Positions 42,803 through 50,765 of a DNA stretch of 64,000 nt are shown piece by piece. Positions within the stretch are counted from its first letter, which is position 1. Every line of letters starts with the position of its first letter. The DNA comes from JAHDCJ01 sp039028895. GTDB taxonomy: Bacteria > Bacteroidota > Bacteroidia > Chitinophagales > Saprospiraceae. The notes under the pieces are model-generated. The model worked only from the letters and a program-made list of their open reading frames with translations. It had not been told where the DNA came from and ran no database searches. The DNA lies in NCBI GenBank assembly GCA_039028895.1, contig JBCCHF010000017.1, forward strand, positions 53,281 through 117,280, given 5' to 3'. The position numbers and the translations under genes are program-made.

Positions 42803-43947
42803 AGGAAGGTCGTGATTTCACCCAAGTTAACAAACTTGAAATTTTGGTTCAGCTTTTCTTCATTATTATAGTTGAAACCATCCTGAGCCACAAAGATTCC
42901 ATTTGGAAACTTTGGTCCAAGGGGAACTGTGCAAATCTCGATACCATCAGTCTCTTCAACTCCATCCACCTTACCCGGGTCCAGACAAAAAGACAATAGG
43001 TATTTGGATTGCTCGACGTCGAAAATAGCATACGAAAAATTCCCTTGACTTGATGCTACCAGGTACTTCGAGCCAATTAAGGCCAGTCCTTCAATATCGA
43101 ACCTGATATTCGGATTTTTTCGGTTTGACCCCGGAATTAAAGTACCTTTGGTATCACCTTCAGGATTTGAAGAAAACTTGTAAATTCCCGCATTTTCTTC
43201 TCCTACAAAAAGTACTTCATTCTCATCATCAACCACCATACCTTCCACCTGGGACGGCAATTTCATTTTTCTGATTATTCCTCCACTTTGGGTTTTCCCA
43301 ACGTTTGGTATTAGTGGATCTATCTGGAAAATATTTCCCTCTTTATCATTTACAAAAAAGTAAACTTTGTTGTTCGAATCCTTTGAAAGGCAGAATCCAT
43401 ATGGGATAAATTCACCCAATGAAAATTTGAAATCCGGAGATCCACCAATTTTACCATTTGTATCAATGAAGAAGGCCAGGATCGAATTATCAGTCCTGTT
43501 ACTCCCTGCTAAAATGTCGACTATTTTTCCGTTAAAATTCACACCCTGTCTAACGTCAACATTGTTGATAAGGCCACATGGAATATTCTGGACTTCCTTT
43601 CCGGAAAGGTCATAAGTATGAATACCACTCGTTTTGTTGGATCCAAAAACAATAGACGCTCCAGGATCTTTTGGGTTAACCCAAATGGCTGGATCATCAG
43701 CAGCATCTTCATCCACTTCTTCAGAAGATACAGGATCAGTTTCGATGTCCACTTTTATTCGATTCGGAATAAGGGACTGGGCCATCATTGCCTGTTTGAA
43801 CTCTTTTTCATCATCCATGGCCTCTTTGGCATCAAGCCAAGCTTGGGAACACCCGTAAGAAGTCAAGAGAATTAAGCAAAGACAAAAAAACAAAGGGGAA
43901 GAACATTGCATCCCTCCCCTATGCATATGAGAAGACAAAAAGGACAT
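42793..43947 (-). CDS. Beta-propeller phytase, lipoprotein
   Basis: About 384 residues from ATG 43947; ATGs at 43926 and 43911 also give a good lipoprotein signal (CLCLILLTSYGCSQ). The beta-propeller phytase signature is clear: DAADDPAIWVNPKDP, VFGSNKTSGIHTYDL, NNVDVRQG, AGSNRT, KLPSQVEGMVVDDEN, LFVGEENAGIYKF and RFDIEGLAL. These acidic clusters bind the calcium ions used to hydrolyse myo-inositol hexakisphosphate. It is the second gene after a TonB-dependent receptor with a one-base gap, a recurrent pairing in Bacteroidota and Proteobacteria. The enzyme is likely anchored at the outer membrane and acts with the receptor in phosphate scavenging. Confidence 0.9.
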   Translation of the reverse strand: MSFLSSHMHRGGMQCSSPLFFCLCLILLTSYGCSQAWLDAKEAMDDEKEFKQAMMAQSLIPNRIKVDIETDPVSSEEVDEDAADDPAIWVNPKDPGASIVFGSNKTSGIHTYDLSGKEVQNIPCGLINNVDVRQGVNFNGKIVDILAGSNRTDNSILAFFIDTNGKIGGSPDFKFSLGEFIPYGFCLSKDSNNKVYFFVNDKEGNIFQIDPLIPNVGKTQSGGIIRKMKLPSQVEGMVVDDENEVLFVGEENAGIYKFSSNPEGDTKGTLIPGSNRKNPNIRFDIEGLALIGSKYLVASSQGNFSYAIFDVEQSKYLLSFCLDPGKVDGVEETDGIEICTVPLGPKFPNGIFVAQDGFNYNNEEKLNQNFKFVNLGEITTFLQK

Positions 43948-43948
43948 T

Positions 43949-46690
43949 CTATAATTTGAATTTAACACCCAACCTGGCCTGGATACCGTAGAATTCAACC
44001 TGCATAGTGCGGTCTTCAATTCCCTGGTAATACCTAAGTGGCTGGTTAAGCAGGTTGTTCACGCTAAGATAGATCTTCCAGTTGTCAGAGATTTTGTAAT
44101 CTGCATTTACATCCAAATAAGTAACCGCATCATACCATCTGTCAAAGAAAGCCTCATCATCGTATTCTTCAATAAATGCACCAGCGTAGTTGAAGGACAA
44201 TCTGATGTCCAATTTCTTGGTGTCGTAGGCTAAACTCGCGTTGATAAGATTTTCAGGTGTTCCTACCAAAGGTAAAGATTCATCTTCACGATTCTCCAGT
44301 GTGATATCTTTCAACTTTGATTTTGTGAAAGTATAATTTGCATAAAGACTTAAGTTGCTTAACAGGCCTGGCAAGAAGTCTAGACGACGCTGCAGACCCA
44401 ACTCAAATCCGTAGAGATCAGCATTACCAGCGTTGACAGGCTGTGAGAATTCATCATACAGCGTACCTTCAAACAAAACATCGTTTTCGGTGCGATTGGC
44501 AATTACATTCGTCAGGTTTTTGTAGAATACACCAGCTGAAATAATACCAACATTTTTGAAAAAATGCTCACCAAGCAAATCGAAGTTCATTGAAGTTGTA
44601 GCTTCAAGAGCAGGGTTGCCCAACTGAATCTGGTTATCCTCTGTGTTGATTTCCTGGTAGGGTACAAGGTCAAAGTAATTTGGTCTTGAAATGGTGTTTG
44701 TCCAAGCCACCCTTACGTTTGTCCATCTTGAAGGACTGTATTTCAAGTGGATTCCTGGCATAAAGTTACCATAGTTATCACTTTGACGTTCAGTATCCAT
44801 AATGGTTTCGCCATCAAAGATTACACCTTGATAATCTACATTGGTCTGTTCAAAACGAGCACCAGCGATAAAGCTGAATTCTTCACCAAAATTTTGTGTG
44901 TACATGGCATAACCACCGATAACTTCCTCGTCAGCATCAAAGTTGCCTGCAAATTCTTCAATTACATCTTCCCCTTCAAACCCACTGGAAAAATCTAAAT
45001 TACCGAGGAATTCGCGTGTGACGAAAGAACCTATTTCGTACCCTTCAACGCTAAAATTATCAAGTGTTTGATCTTCTGTATTCGCAAGCGCCATTGCAAC
45101 AAAACCATCTTCATCTAAAGGTGCGTATTCTACAAAGCTATTGTTGCGAAGTTTGGTTTTATTTTTATATCGTGCACCGACTTTAATAAAGCTTGAATTC
45201 TTTCCAAAAAGCACTGGGAACTCTACATCGACTCTGCTGTTGTAATCGATTTCCCTGGTGAACTGAAATTCTTCAGTAATTTCTCGTAGTTCGTAGGCGT
45301 CACTCAGGTCCTGGGCTGCAGGATCAAGTAGGGTTAGCATTGGATTTCTCAGATCAATGAGATTAAGTGTTAATGGCTGGTCTTCTGAACGCATTGAGAT
45401 GTAACGCTCATTAGGTCTGTCTTCGCTTGCGCGCAATGCTGAGAATGACCATTCGAGTTTTACCTTATTGATAAGGTGTTCTCCACCGATACGGGCATTC
45501 ATCATTCTTTGGTCTTCCAATCTTCCGAACTTGTTGTCGTCGGTTCCGGCTTTTGTCTGGCGACGGATCTCAGTGATCATTCCGTTATCACCTTCTTCGA
45601 TATCGTTGAATCTTAGTCTGTAACGATTTTCCCAGTCGTTTCTCCAATTGTACATTCCGGAAAGGAAAATGGTATGGTTATCAGATAACCTGAAATCAAA
45701 AGTAGAAGAATAACTTTGACGAAGACGTTTAAGGTGATATTGTCTGATCTGGGGATCATTCGTAAAGGCAGAAGCGTCTTTCTGGTTTTCGTCGGTGAAA
45801 TCCCATTCAGCTTCCACATTATCAGACCTTACCTGCTTGTCGAGAATAGATGCTGTAAAAATGAATCCTATCTTTTTATCAGCATACCTGTTCGAGTAAG
45901 CGAATTTGCCTTTATAAGTCGGATTTGTACCTAAGAAACTCATTCCTGACCCCAAAGTAGCTTTGATTTGCATATCATCATCGGCCGTTTGGGTAACCAG
46001 ATTGATTGAGCCACCGATTGCGTCTCCATCCATATCCGGGGTAACCGCTTTATTTAACTCGATGGTCTCAATGACATCAGCTGGGATTAGATCCAATTGT
46101 ACATAACGTTGCTCAGCCTCTGCTGAAGGCACTCTTTCACCATTAATAGTAATTGAATTCAATTCTGGTGCAGTACCCCTGATATTGGCAAAACGGGCTT
46201 CTCCCTGATCGTATTGCACATTAATACCCGCAACACGCTTAAGGGCATCACCGATATTCGCATCAGGAAATCTTTCGATCTGCTGACTGGCAATAACTTC
46301 CGTAATATTGAGGTTATTCTTTTGGGCATTAAGTGCTCTGGCCTGCCCTTCAAGGCGACCGTTAATTACCACTTCATTAAGGAGATTGCCTTCGCTAAGG
46401 GAATAATTTTGGACCAAGGTTTGGCCATCTTCCAAATTAATGTCAAATTGCTGATCGGCGTAACCAATATAACTGATTACTAGCTTGTAAGCACCAGCTG
46501 GCACATTAAAGATTTTGAAGTCACCATCGATATCAGTCACGTCAAAATATTCAGTTCCTTCGAGGAAAACATGGGCACCTGGGATCGGCTTTGACTCGTC
46601 GTCATTAACTTTTCCCCTTACATCAGATTGGGCCATCAGATCAAAACTGAACAGGAGTAAAAGAAAAGAGATGAAGTAGACTTTGCTCAT
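43949..46690 (-). CDS. TonB-dependent receptor with carboxypeptidase-regulatory-like domain
   Basis: 913 residues with signal peptide (FISFLLLLFSFDLMAQ). Residues ~24-105 are the CarboxypepD_reg-like domain (GKVNDDESKPIPGAHVFLEG). The plug follows (IGDALKRVAGINVQ, NIRGTAPELNSITINGERV, DMDGDAIGGSINLVTQ) and a ~650-residue barrel with the terminal aromatic/hydrophobic strand GVKFKL. It resembles the TonB-Xanth-Caul type. The phytase gene downstream suggests the ligand is inositol phosphate, or a product of its hydrolysis. TAGCTTTG at 46723..46716 on this strand matches the -7 element TAnnTTTG, 26 bases before the start, but a -33 element is not evident. Confidence 0.92.
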   Translation of the reverse strand: MSKVYFISFLLLLFSFDLMAQSDVRGKVNDDESKPIPGAHVFLEGTEYFDVTDIDGDFKIFNVPAGAYKLVISYIGYADQQFDINLEDGQTLVQNYSLSEGNLLNEVVINGRLEGQARALNAQKNNLNITEVIASQQIERFPDANIGDALKRVAGINVQYDQGEARFANIRGTAPELNSITINGERVPSAEAEQRYVQLDLIPADVIETIELNKAVTPDMDGDAIGGSINLVTQTADDDMQIKATLGSGMSFLGTNPTYKGKFAYSNRYADKKIGFIFTASILDKQVRSDNVEAEWDFTDENQKDASAFTNDPQIRQYHLKRLRQSYSSTFDFRLSDNHTIFLSGMYNWRNDWENRYRLRFNDIEEGDNGMITEIRRQTKAGTDDNKFGRLEDQRMMNARIGGEHLINKVKLEWSFSALRASEDRPNERYISMRSEDQPLTLNLIDLRNPMLTLLDPAAQDLSDAYELREITEEFQFTREIDYNSRVDVEFPVLFGKNSSFIKVGARYKNKTKLRNNSFVEYAPLDEDGFVAMALANTEDQTLDNFSVEGYEIGSFVTREFLGNLDFSSGFEGEDVIEEFAGNFDADEEVIGGYAMYTQNFGEEFSFIAGARFEQTNVDYQGVIFDGETIMDTERQSDNYGNFMPGIHLKYSPSRWTNVRVAWTNTISRPNYFDLVPYQEINTEDNQIQLGNPALEATTSMNFDLLGEHFFKNVGIISAGVFYKNLTNVIANRTENDVLFEGTLYDEFSQPVNAGNADLYGFELGLQRRLDFLPGLLSNLSLYANYTFTKSKLKDITLENREDESLPLVGTPENLINASLAYDTKKLDIRLSFNYAGAFIEEYDDEAFFDRWYDAVTYLDVNADYKISDNWKIYLSVNNLLNQPLRYYQGIEDRTMQVEFYGIQARLGVKFKL

Positions 46691-46886
46691 AGTTGTATTT
46701 TTGGCATTTAAAAAAGCAAAGCTAGCGGTAGGATATTACATCATTATTACTCAGATATTAAGCTTTTATCATCTGATCATTACCCCATCATTGATTAAAC
46801 GTTAACATAAAATTAATTGGAACTAGGCTAAACAATTTGCCCCTTTCAATCATTTTTAGTCTATTGATAACACCTAAATATTCAAC

Positions 46887-47774
46887 ATGAGCAAACGAAT
46901 TTTAATTACAGGAGCCAGTCGTGGCTTCGGAAAACTAACAGTTGACACACTACTTGAGGCAGGCCATCAGGTGGCTGCTTCTATGAGAGATCCTAATGGA
47001 AGAAACAAAGCAGTAGCTGACGAGCAAAGAGCTAAAGGCGCACATATCATTGAACTTGATGTAACAGATGACAACTCTGTAAACGGAGGTGTCAATTCAG
47101 CAATTGAAGCACTTGGAGGACTGGATGTAGTCATCAATAATGCCGGTGTAGGTGTACTTGGCATGCAAGAGCATTTCACTCCGGAAGATATCCAGAGACT
47201 TTTTAACATCAATGTCATTGGAGTGCAGCGCGTTAACAGAGCAGTTATTCCACATATGAGAAGACAAGGTTCGGGATTATTAATCCTCGTTTCAAGTCTG
47301 CTCGGAAGAATGACCTTACCATTTTATGGTGCCTATAATGCATCAAAATGGGCCGCTGAGGCTATGGCTGAAGCCTACAGAGTAGAGTTATCAGGTTTTG
47401 GAGTTGATTCTTGCATCGTTGAGCCAGGAGGATTCCCGACCTCTTTCTTTGATAGTCTGATTACCCCTTCTGATAACTCGAGAGACGCCGAGTACGGTGA
47501 ATTTATGAATGCCCCTAAAGGTATGTTCGAAGCGTTTGAAGGTGCATTGGCAAGTAATCCTGCCCAGAACCCACAATTGGTGGCTGATGCAATTGCTGGT
47601 CTGATCACTACACCAGCTGGTAGCCGACCATTGAGAACCGTCGTCGATAAAATGGGTATGGGTGATCATATCGGACCATATAACGAGCACCTCGACAAAT
47701 TGACACACGGGATTTATTCAGCCTTTGGCATCGACGGGATGTTAACCCTAAATGTTAGTCAGGAAGGCAGCTAA
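46887..47774 (+). CDS. Short-chain dehydrogenase/reductase
   Basis: 295 residues of the classical SDR family. Cofactor loop TGASRGFG (8-15), NNAG (84-87), active-site Ser in LVSSLLG (136/137), Tyr150 and Lys154 (YNASK), with Asn108. The R/K positions after the glycine motif (SMRDPNGRNK) suggest NADP(H) preference. The C-terminal ~100 residues are longer than in minimal SDRs and resemble those acting on retinoid/steroid-like or aldehyde substrates; the substrate is unassigned. It diverges from the TonB receptor and has its own terminator. Confidence 0.88.
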   Translation: MSKRILITGASRGFGKLTVDTLLEAGHQVAASMRDPNGRNKAVADEQRAKGAHIIELDVTDDNSVNGGVNSAIEALGGLDVVINNAGVGVLGMQEHFTPEDIQRLFNINVIGVQRVNRAVIPHMRRQGSGLLILVSSLLGRMTLPFYGAYNASKWAAEAMAEAYRVELSGFGVDSCIVEPGGFPTSFFDSLITPSDNSRDAEYGEFMNAPKGMFEAFEGALASNPAQNPQLVADAIAGLITTPAGSRPLRTVVDKMGMGDHIGPYNEHLDKLTHGIYSAFGIDGMLTLNVSQEGS

Positions 47775-47799
47775 ATCTTCAGAATTTAGAGATAATTTT

Positions 47800-47831
47800 A
47801 AAAAGGCATTCTGATATAAGGATGCCTTTTT
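47800..47831 (+). terminator. Rho-independent terminator after the SDR gene
   Basis: AAAAAGGCAT (47800..47809) and ATGCCTTTTT (47822..47831) form a 10-bp perfect stem around a 12-nt loop, followed by further T residues. It lies 25 bases after the SDR stop, so the frame that starts inside it (ATG 47822) cannot be the true start of the next gene. Confidence 0.85.
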
Positions 47832-47866
47832 ATTTTTCAATAAATTGGGCCAAAGTCAAAAAACGC

Positions 47867-48439
47867 ATGAGCCATTCCCTTATTGAAGATCAGGTATTTA
47901 ATAATAAAGATTTTTCTGGTGATAGCCTTTCAAAAGCCGGCTATGAGTACTGCACCTTTACCAATTGCAAGTTTTCCGTGGCCAATCTCACTGAAATCAG
48001 GTTTATCGAATGTCGATTTGAGCATTGTGATTTGAGCATGGCCAAGATTGGCAACACCGCTTTCAGGGATGTAATTTTTGTAGGCTGTAATATGATTGGT
48101 CTTCGATTTGACCATTGTAATGACTTCATGCTAAAAATGAAATTTGAGCAATGCCAATTGAATGTTTCATCTTTTTTCCAGGTTTCGCTTCAAGGTGTTT
48201 CCTTTCTCAAATGCGACCTCAAGGAGGCTGATTTTACAGAAGCTGACTTGTTTGAAGCTGACTTCGATCAATGTGACCTAAGTGGCGCTATATTTGAACA
48301 TACCAATCTCGAAAAAGCAGATTTCAGGACAGCTTCCAACTTTTCAATCGATCCTGGTATGAATAAGATAGCTGAAGCAAAATTTTCGACTCAAGGCCTG
48401 CCTGGTTTGCTGAATAAATACAACATCATTATCGAATAG
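47867..48439 (+). CDS. Pentapeptide-repeat protein, Qnr/McbG-like
   Basis: 190 residues starting at ATG 47867. Nearly the whole chain consists of A(D/N)LXX-type pentapeptides, such as FEHCDLSMAKIGNTAF, FLKCDLKEADFTEADLFEAD and FDQCDLSGAIFEH. The final helix TQGLPGLLNKYNIII is typical of Qnr/McbG-like proteins, which form right-handed quadrilateral helices mimicking DNA and can protect DNA gyrase/topoisomerase IV. Function as a gyrase protector is family knowledge, not visible in the sequence. It follows a terminator and precedes the ceramidase-like gene by 18 bases. Confidence 0.85.
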   Translation: MSHSLIEDQVFNNKDFSGDSLSKAGYEYCTFTNCKFSVANLTEIRFIECRFEHCDLSMAKIGNTAFRDVIFVGCNMIGLRFDHCNDFMLKMKFEQCQLNVSSFFQVSLQGVSFLKCDLKEADFTEADLFEADFDQCDLSGAIFEHTNLEKADFRTASNFSIDPGMNKIAEAKFSTQGLPGLLNKYNIIIE

Positions 48440-48457
48440 GCCGGAAGGCATGTTGAC

Positions 48458-49189
48458 ATGGATTTAGTTTTACTGCACAAATTCGCTCATCTGATTCAAG
48501 ACTCGGGGCCTTTATACCATGAATTTAATCCAGATGCATGGATAAAGGAGCCCTGGAACGCTTTTTCTTCTTTATTTTTCTTTGTTCCGGTGTTGTTTTG
48601 GACTGTAAAACTTTATGGTAAGTACATGCGTCATGGCATCATTACATTACTCCTGCCGCTATTATTTTTGAATGGTTTGGGATCGACGCTTTACCATGCC
48701 TTCAGGGCCTCTGACTTTTTCCTGGTATTGGATTTTCTGCCGGCGATGATCATGAGTATTATCTTGTCGCTTTACATGTGGAAGGTGGTAACCGGCGCCT
48801 GGTGGAAAGGGATGACAACGGTTATGGGCTTTTATGGTGTAGGCTATTTAACTATTACGCTCCTTGGACCTCATATTCCTTCAAATGCGACACCTAACAT
48901 TGGTTATTTCTTTAGTGGGAGTTGTTTCTTATTGCCTTTCCTGATATTGCTAGTTCGTACACGCTTCTTCAAATGGTATCTGGTGGTGTTAACTTTTGTA
49001 TTCCTGATTGGCGCACTTTTATTCCGAATGTTGGACTACCCTACTCCAAACCCATTTCCTGAATGGATGCCTCAAGGCACGCATTTCCTCTGGCATATCA
49101 TGAGTGCATTAGCCGTTTTTAGCCTTGGCTATTATCTGTTTTTTCTGAAAGAGCAGCGACCTGATGTATTAGAAAGCGTAAAAAGTTAG
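48458..49189 (+). CDS. CREST-superfamily membrane hydrolase (alkaline ceramidase-like)
   Basis: 243 residues with seven predicted membrane helices. The metal-dependent hydrolase signature of the CREST superfamily (alkaline ceramidases, PER1, PAQR) is complete: EPWNAFSSL (Ser37/38), GLGSTLYHAF with His80, LDFLPAM with Asp92, and GTHFLWHI with His209 and His213. A zinc ion held by the three histidines, with the Asp and Ser, should activate water for amide cleavage. Bacteroidota are among the few bacteria that make sphingolipids, so ceramide or a related amide lipid is a reasonable substrate. Its 3' end overlaps the lipoprotein gene on the other strand by four bases. Confidence 0.8.
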   Translation: MDLVLLHKFAHLIQDSGPLYHEFNPDAWIKEPWNAFSSLFFFVPVLFWTVKLYGKYMRHGIITLLLPLLFLNGLGSTLYHAFRASDFFLVLDFLPAMIMSIILSLYMWKVVTGAWWKGMTTVMGFYGVGYLTITLLGPHIPSNATPNIGYFFSGSCFLLPFLILLVRTRFFKWYLVVLTFVFLIGALLFRMLDYPTPNPFPEWMPQGTHFLWHIMSALAVFSLGYYLFFLKEQRPDVLESVKS

Positions 49190-49536
49190 TTGCAATCGTA
49201 TGCTTTTAGCTTTTCCCATTGTTCAGGAGTGATCACGAAATAGAACTCATCCTCGGATTTATCAAACTCCATCTCGGTGCAATCTTTTATGACTTTGAAT
49301 TCTGAGTAGACATAATACTCTTCTCTTATCCTGTCGATCGGTACAAGTATGTCACCATATACTTCGATCGATTTTTCGCTTTTATAGGATTTTTTGAAAA
49401 ACCTGATACTTTCATTTACCGAATCACAATTACAACTCACTTGCTCATTGAGTTTGGTCACCGTGTAAGACTTTGACAACTTACAAGAGGAAAACAATAA
49501 GAAGGTTCCAATAAGAAGCAGCCCAAATGATTTCAT
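49186..49536 (-). CDS. Small lipoprotein of unknown function
   Basis: 116 residues. A lipoprotein signal (GLLLIGTFLLFSSCKLS, lipobox FSSC) is followed by ~95 polar residues with a paired cysteine motif (VSCNCDSVNES) and a C-terminal Cys. I do not recognise the family. It is followed downstream by the convergent ceramidase-like gene (four-base overlap), and 25 bases separate it from the next upstream gene on the same strand, so they may share a transcript. Confidence 0.7.
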   Translation of the reverse strand: MKSFGLLLIGTFLLFSSCKLSKSYTVTKLNEQVSCNCDSVNESIRFFKKSYKSEKSIEVYGDILVPIDRIREEYYVYSEFKVIKDCTEMEFDKSEDEFYFVITPEQWEKLKAYDCN

Positions 49537-49561
49537 ATATCCATTGAATTGTGTGGCGAAA

Positions 49562-50068
49562 TTAATAATTCATTTCTATTTCACCCATTGTCATAAAGAC
49601 TGCCGTGTTTCCTGATATACCCCGGTACACCCCATTCGCATCAGCTACTCTATTTACAACAGCTGCCATCCGCCATACTTCTTCCATAGAGCAGGATAGC
49701 TTCAATGTGGCGAAATTTTCTTCATTATTCTCTATTCCCCACTTTTTGGCGAGTTTTGCGTGTTGGGCTAATTCTTGTGGCACCGAAGGATGATCCCAAC
49801 CCCATAAAAAAGTTTCATCAGCAGTATTATAGGTGCCAACTACCTGAATAGTTGTGGTAACAATTTTTCCATCCTCAAAAGTGAACGTTAACGTACCTTT
49901 TTTCATGTCAACTGCCCAATTTTCAGCTTGACCAAGACTCCATAATTCTGTATGAGCCGCCGTTTGTATCTGGAGGCCTTCATAAGCTGCATCTATGAAT
50001 TCAGTGTTTTGCCCTGATACTGCAATTGCAGATGTCCCGAATATTAATGTGATCAGTTTTTTTATCAT
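49562..50068 (-). CDS. Secreted protein, DUF6882-like
   Basis: 168 residues with an N-terminal signal (ITLIFGTSAIAVSGQ). The body resembles DUF6882-type proteins: a hydrophobic core, then YNTADETFLWGWDHPSVP and a helix (ELAQHAKLAKKWG) followed by WRMAAVVNRVADANGVYRG. No enzymatic motif is visible. Most members of this type are cytosolic, so the signal peptide is unusual and may merit checking. Family assignment is by recall of the WGW.HPS pattern only. Confidence 0.65.
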   Translation of the reverse strand: MIKKLITLIFGTSAIAVSGQNTEFIDAAYEGLQIQTAAHTELWSLGQAENWAVDMKKGTLTFTFEDGKIVTTTIQVVGTYNTADETFLWGWDHPSVPQELAQHAKLAKKWGIENNEENFATLKLSCSMEEVWRMAAVVNRVADANGVYRGISGNTAVFMTMGEIEMNY

Positions 50069-50180
50069 TTCAATTTGTGGATTTGAAAGCTAAGAAGTTA
50101 TCGTTTTGGATATGGAAAAGAATTTTTTGACAATGATTCAAAACAAAGTTGTTGTCTCCAAGTAGTATGCCGAAAATAAC

Positions 50181-50212
50181 AAAAAAAGCCCCTGAATGAA
50201 TCAGGTGCTTTT
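50181..50212 (-). terminator. Rho-independent terminator after the secreted 145-aa protein
   Basis: AAAAGCC-CCTGA and TCAGG-TGCTTTT (outer arms 50184..50095-type pairing, 50184 to 50212) form a stem with one mismatch and a five-base loop. On the leftward strand it is followed by a T-tract (AAAAAAA on +), 23 bases beyond the stop of the gene at 50235. Confidence 0.75.
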
Positions 50213-50234
50213 CATTTTTTTTGAAGATAATATA

Positions 50235-50672
50235 TCAGTTAAGATCTTTAAATGTAGCTTTTCCTGCTGGAGCACCTCCACCAATGCTACCTACCGCGGC
50301 TGATGATCCAGAGTTATGATTAAGATCTAGGATCAGCTCAACATTAGGTGTATTTCTGGTTTTGGGATCTGGTAAGAAAGTTTTGCCATCACTGGTTACC
50401 AGTTGAACCTTGTTTCCAGTAGCTTCGATTAAAAATACGTTTTGAATATCTGCATTGACTAAATCCAAACTAATTTTTCTTCCACTTCTGTCTGGAATGT
50501 CAAGTAAAATATGTTCTTTCTCCGCTTCTGCATCATAGTCGAAGTTAATATCAGTAATAATGACTAGAGAATCACTCAATGGAGAGATAGGACGTGATTG
50601 AGCGTAAGAGTTCTGTAGACCAATTGCAAAAGCAAAAATTAAAAGGGCGATAAAAATTTTAAGCGTTTTCAT
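50235..50672 (-). CDS. Secreted protein of unknown function
   Basis: 145 residues with a signal peptide (IFIALLIFAFAIGLQNSYAQ, cleavage after YAQ). The mature chain is beta-rich (DSLVIITDINFDYDAEAEKE, then VQLVTSDGKTFLP) and ends in a Gly/Ala-rich stretch (SAAVGSIGGGAPAGKA). I do not recognise a family. It is monocistronic, with its own terminator. Confidence 0.65.
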   Translation of the reverse strand: MKTLKIFIALLIFAFAIGLQNSYAQSRPISPLSDSLVIITDINFDYDAEAEKEHILLDIPDRSGRKISLDLVNADIQNVFLIEATGNKVQLVTSDGKTFLPDPKTRNTPNVELILDLNHNSGSSAAVGSIGGGAPAGKATFKDLN

Positions 50673-50765
50673 GATTATTGATTGTTAATGTTTTTAATTG
50701 AAATACGCTCATTAGTACCCCATGAAGAAGAAACCTAATCTGATCTGGCAAAAAATCCAAAAAAA

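Noticed and set aside
46716..46723. Complete promoter for the TonB receptor
   Set aside because: Only the -7-like TAGCTTTG is visible; no -33 element at the right distance.
47822..47866. ATG 47822 as start of the pentapeptide protein
   Set aside because: Lies inside the terminator of the SDR gene; ATG 47867 gives the expected N terminus.
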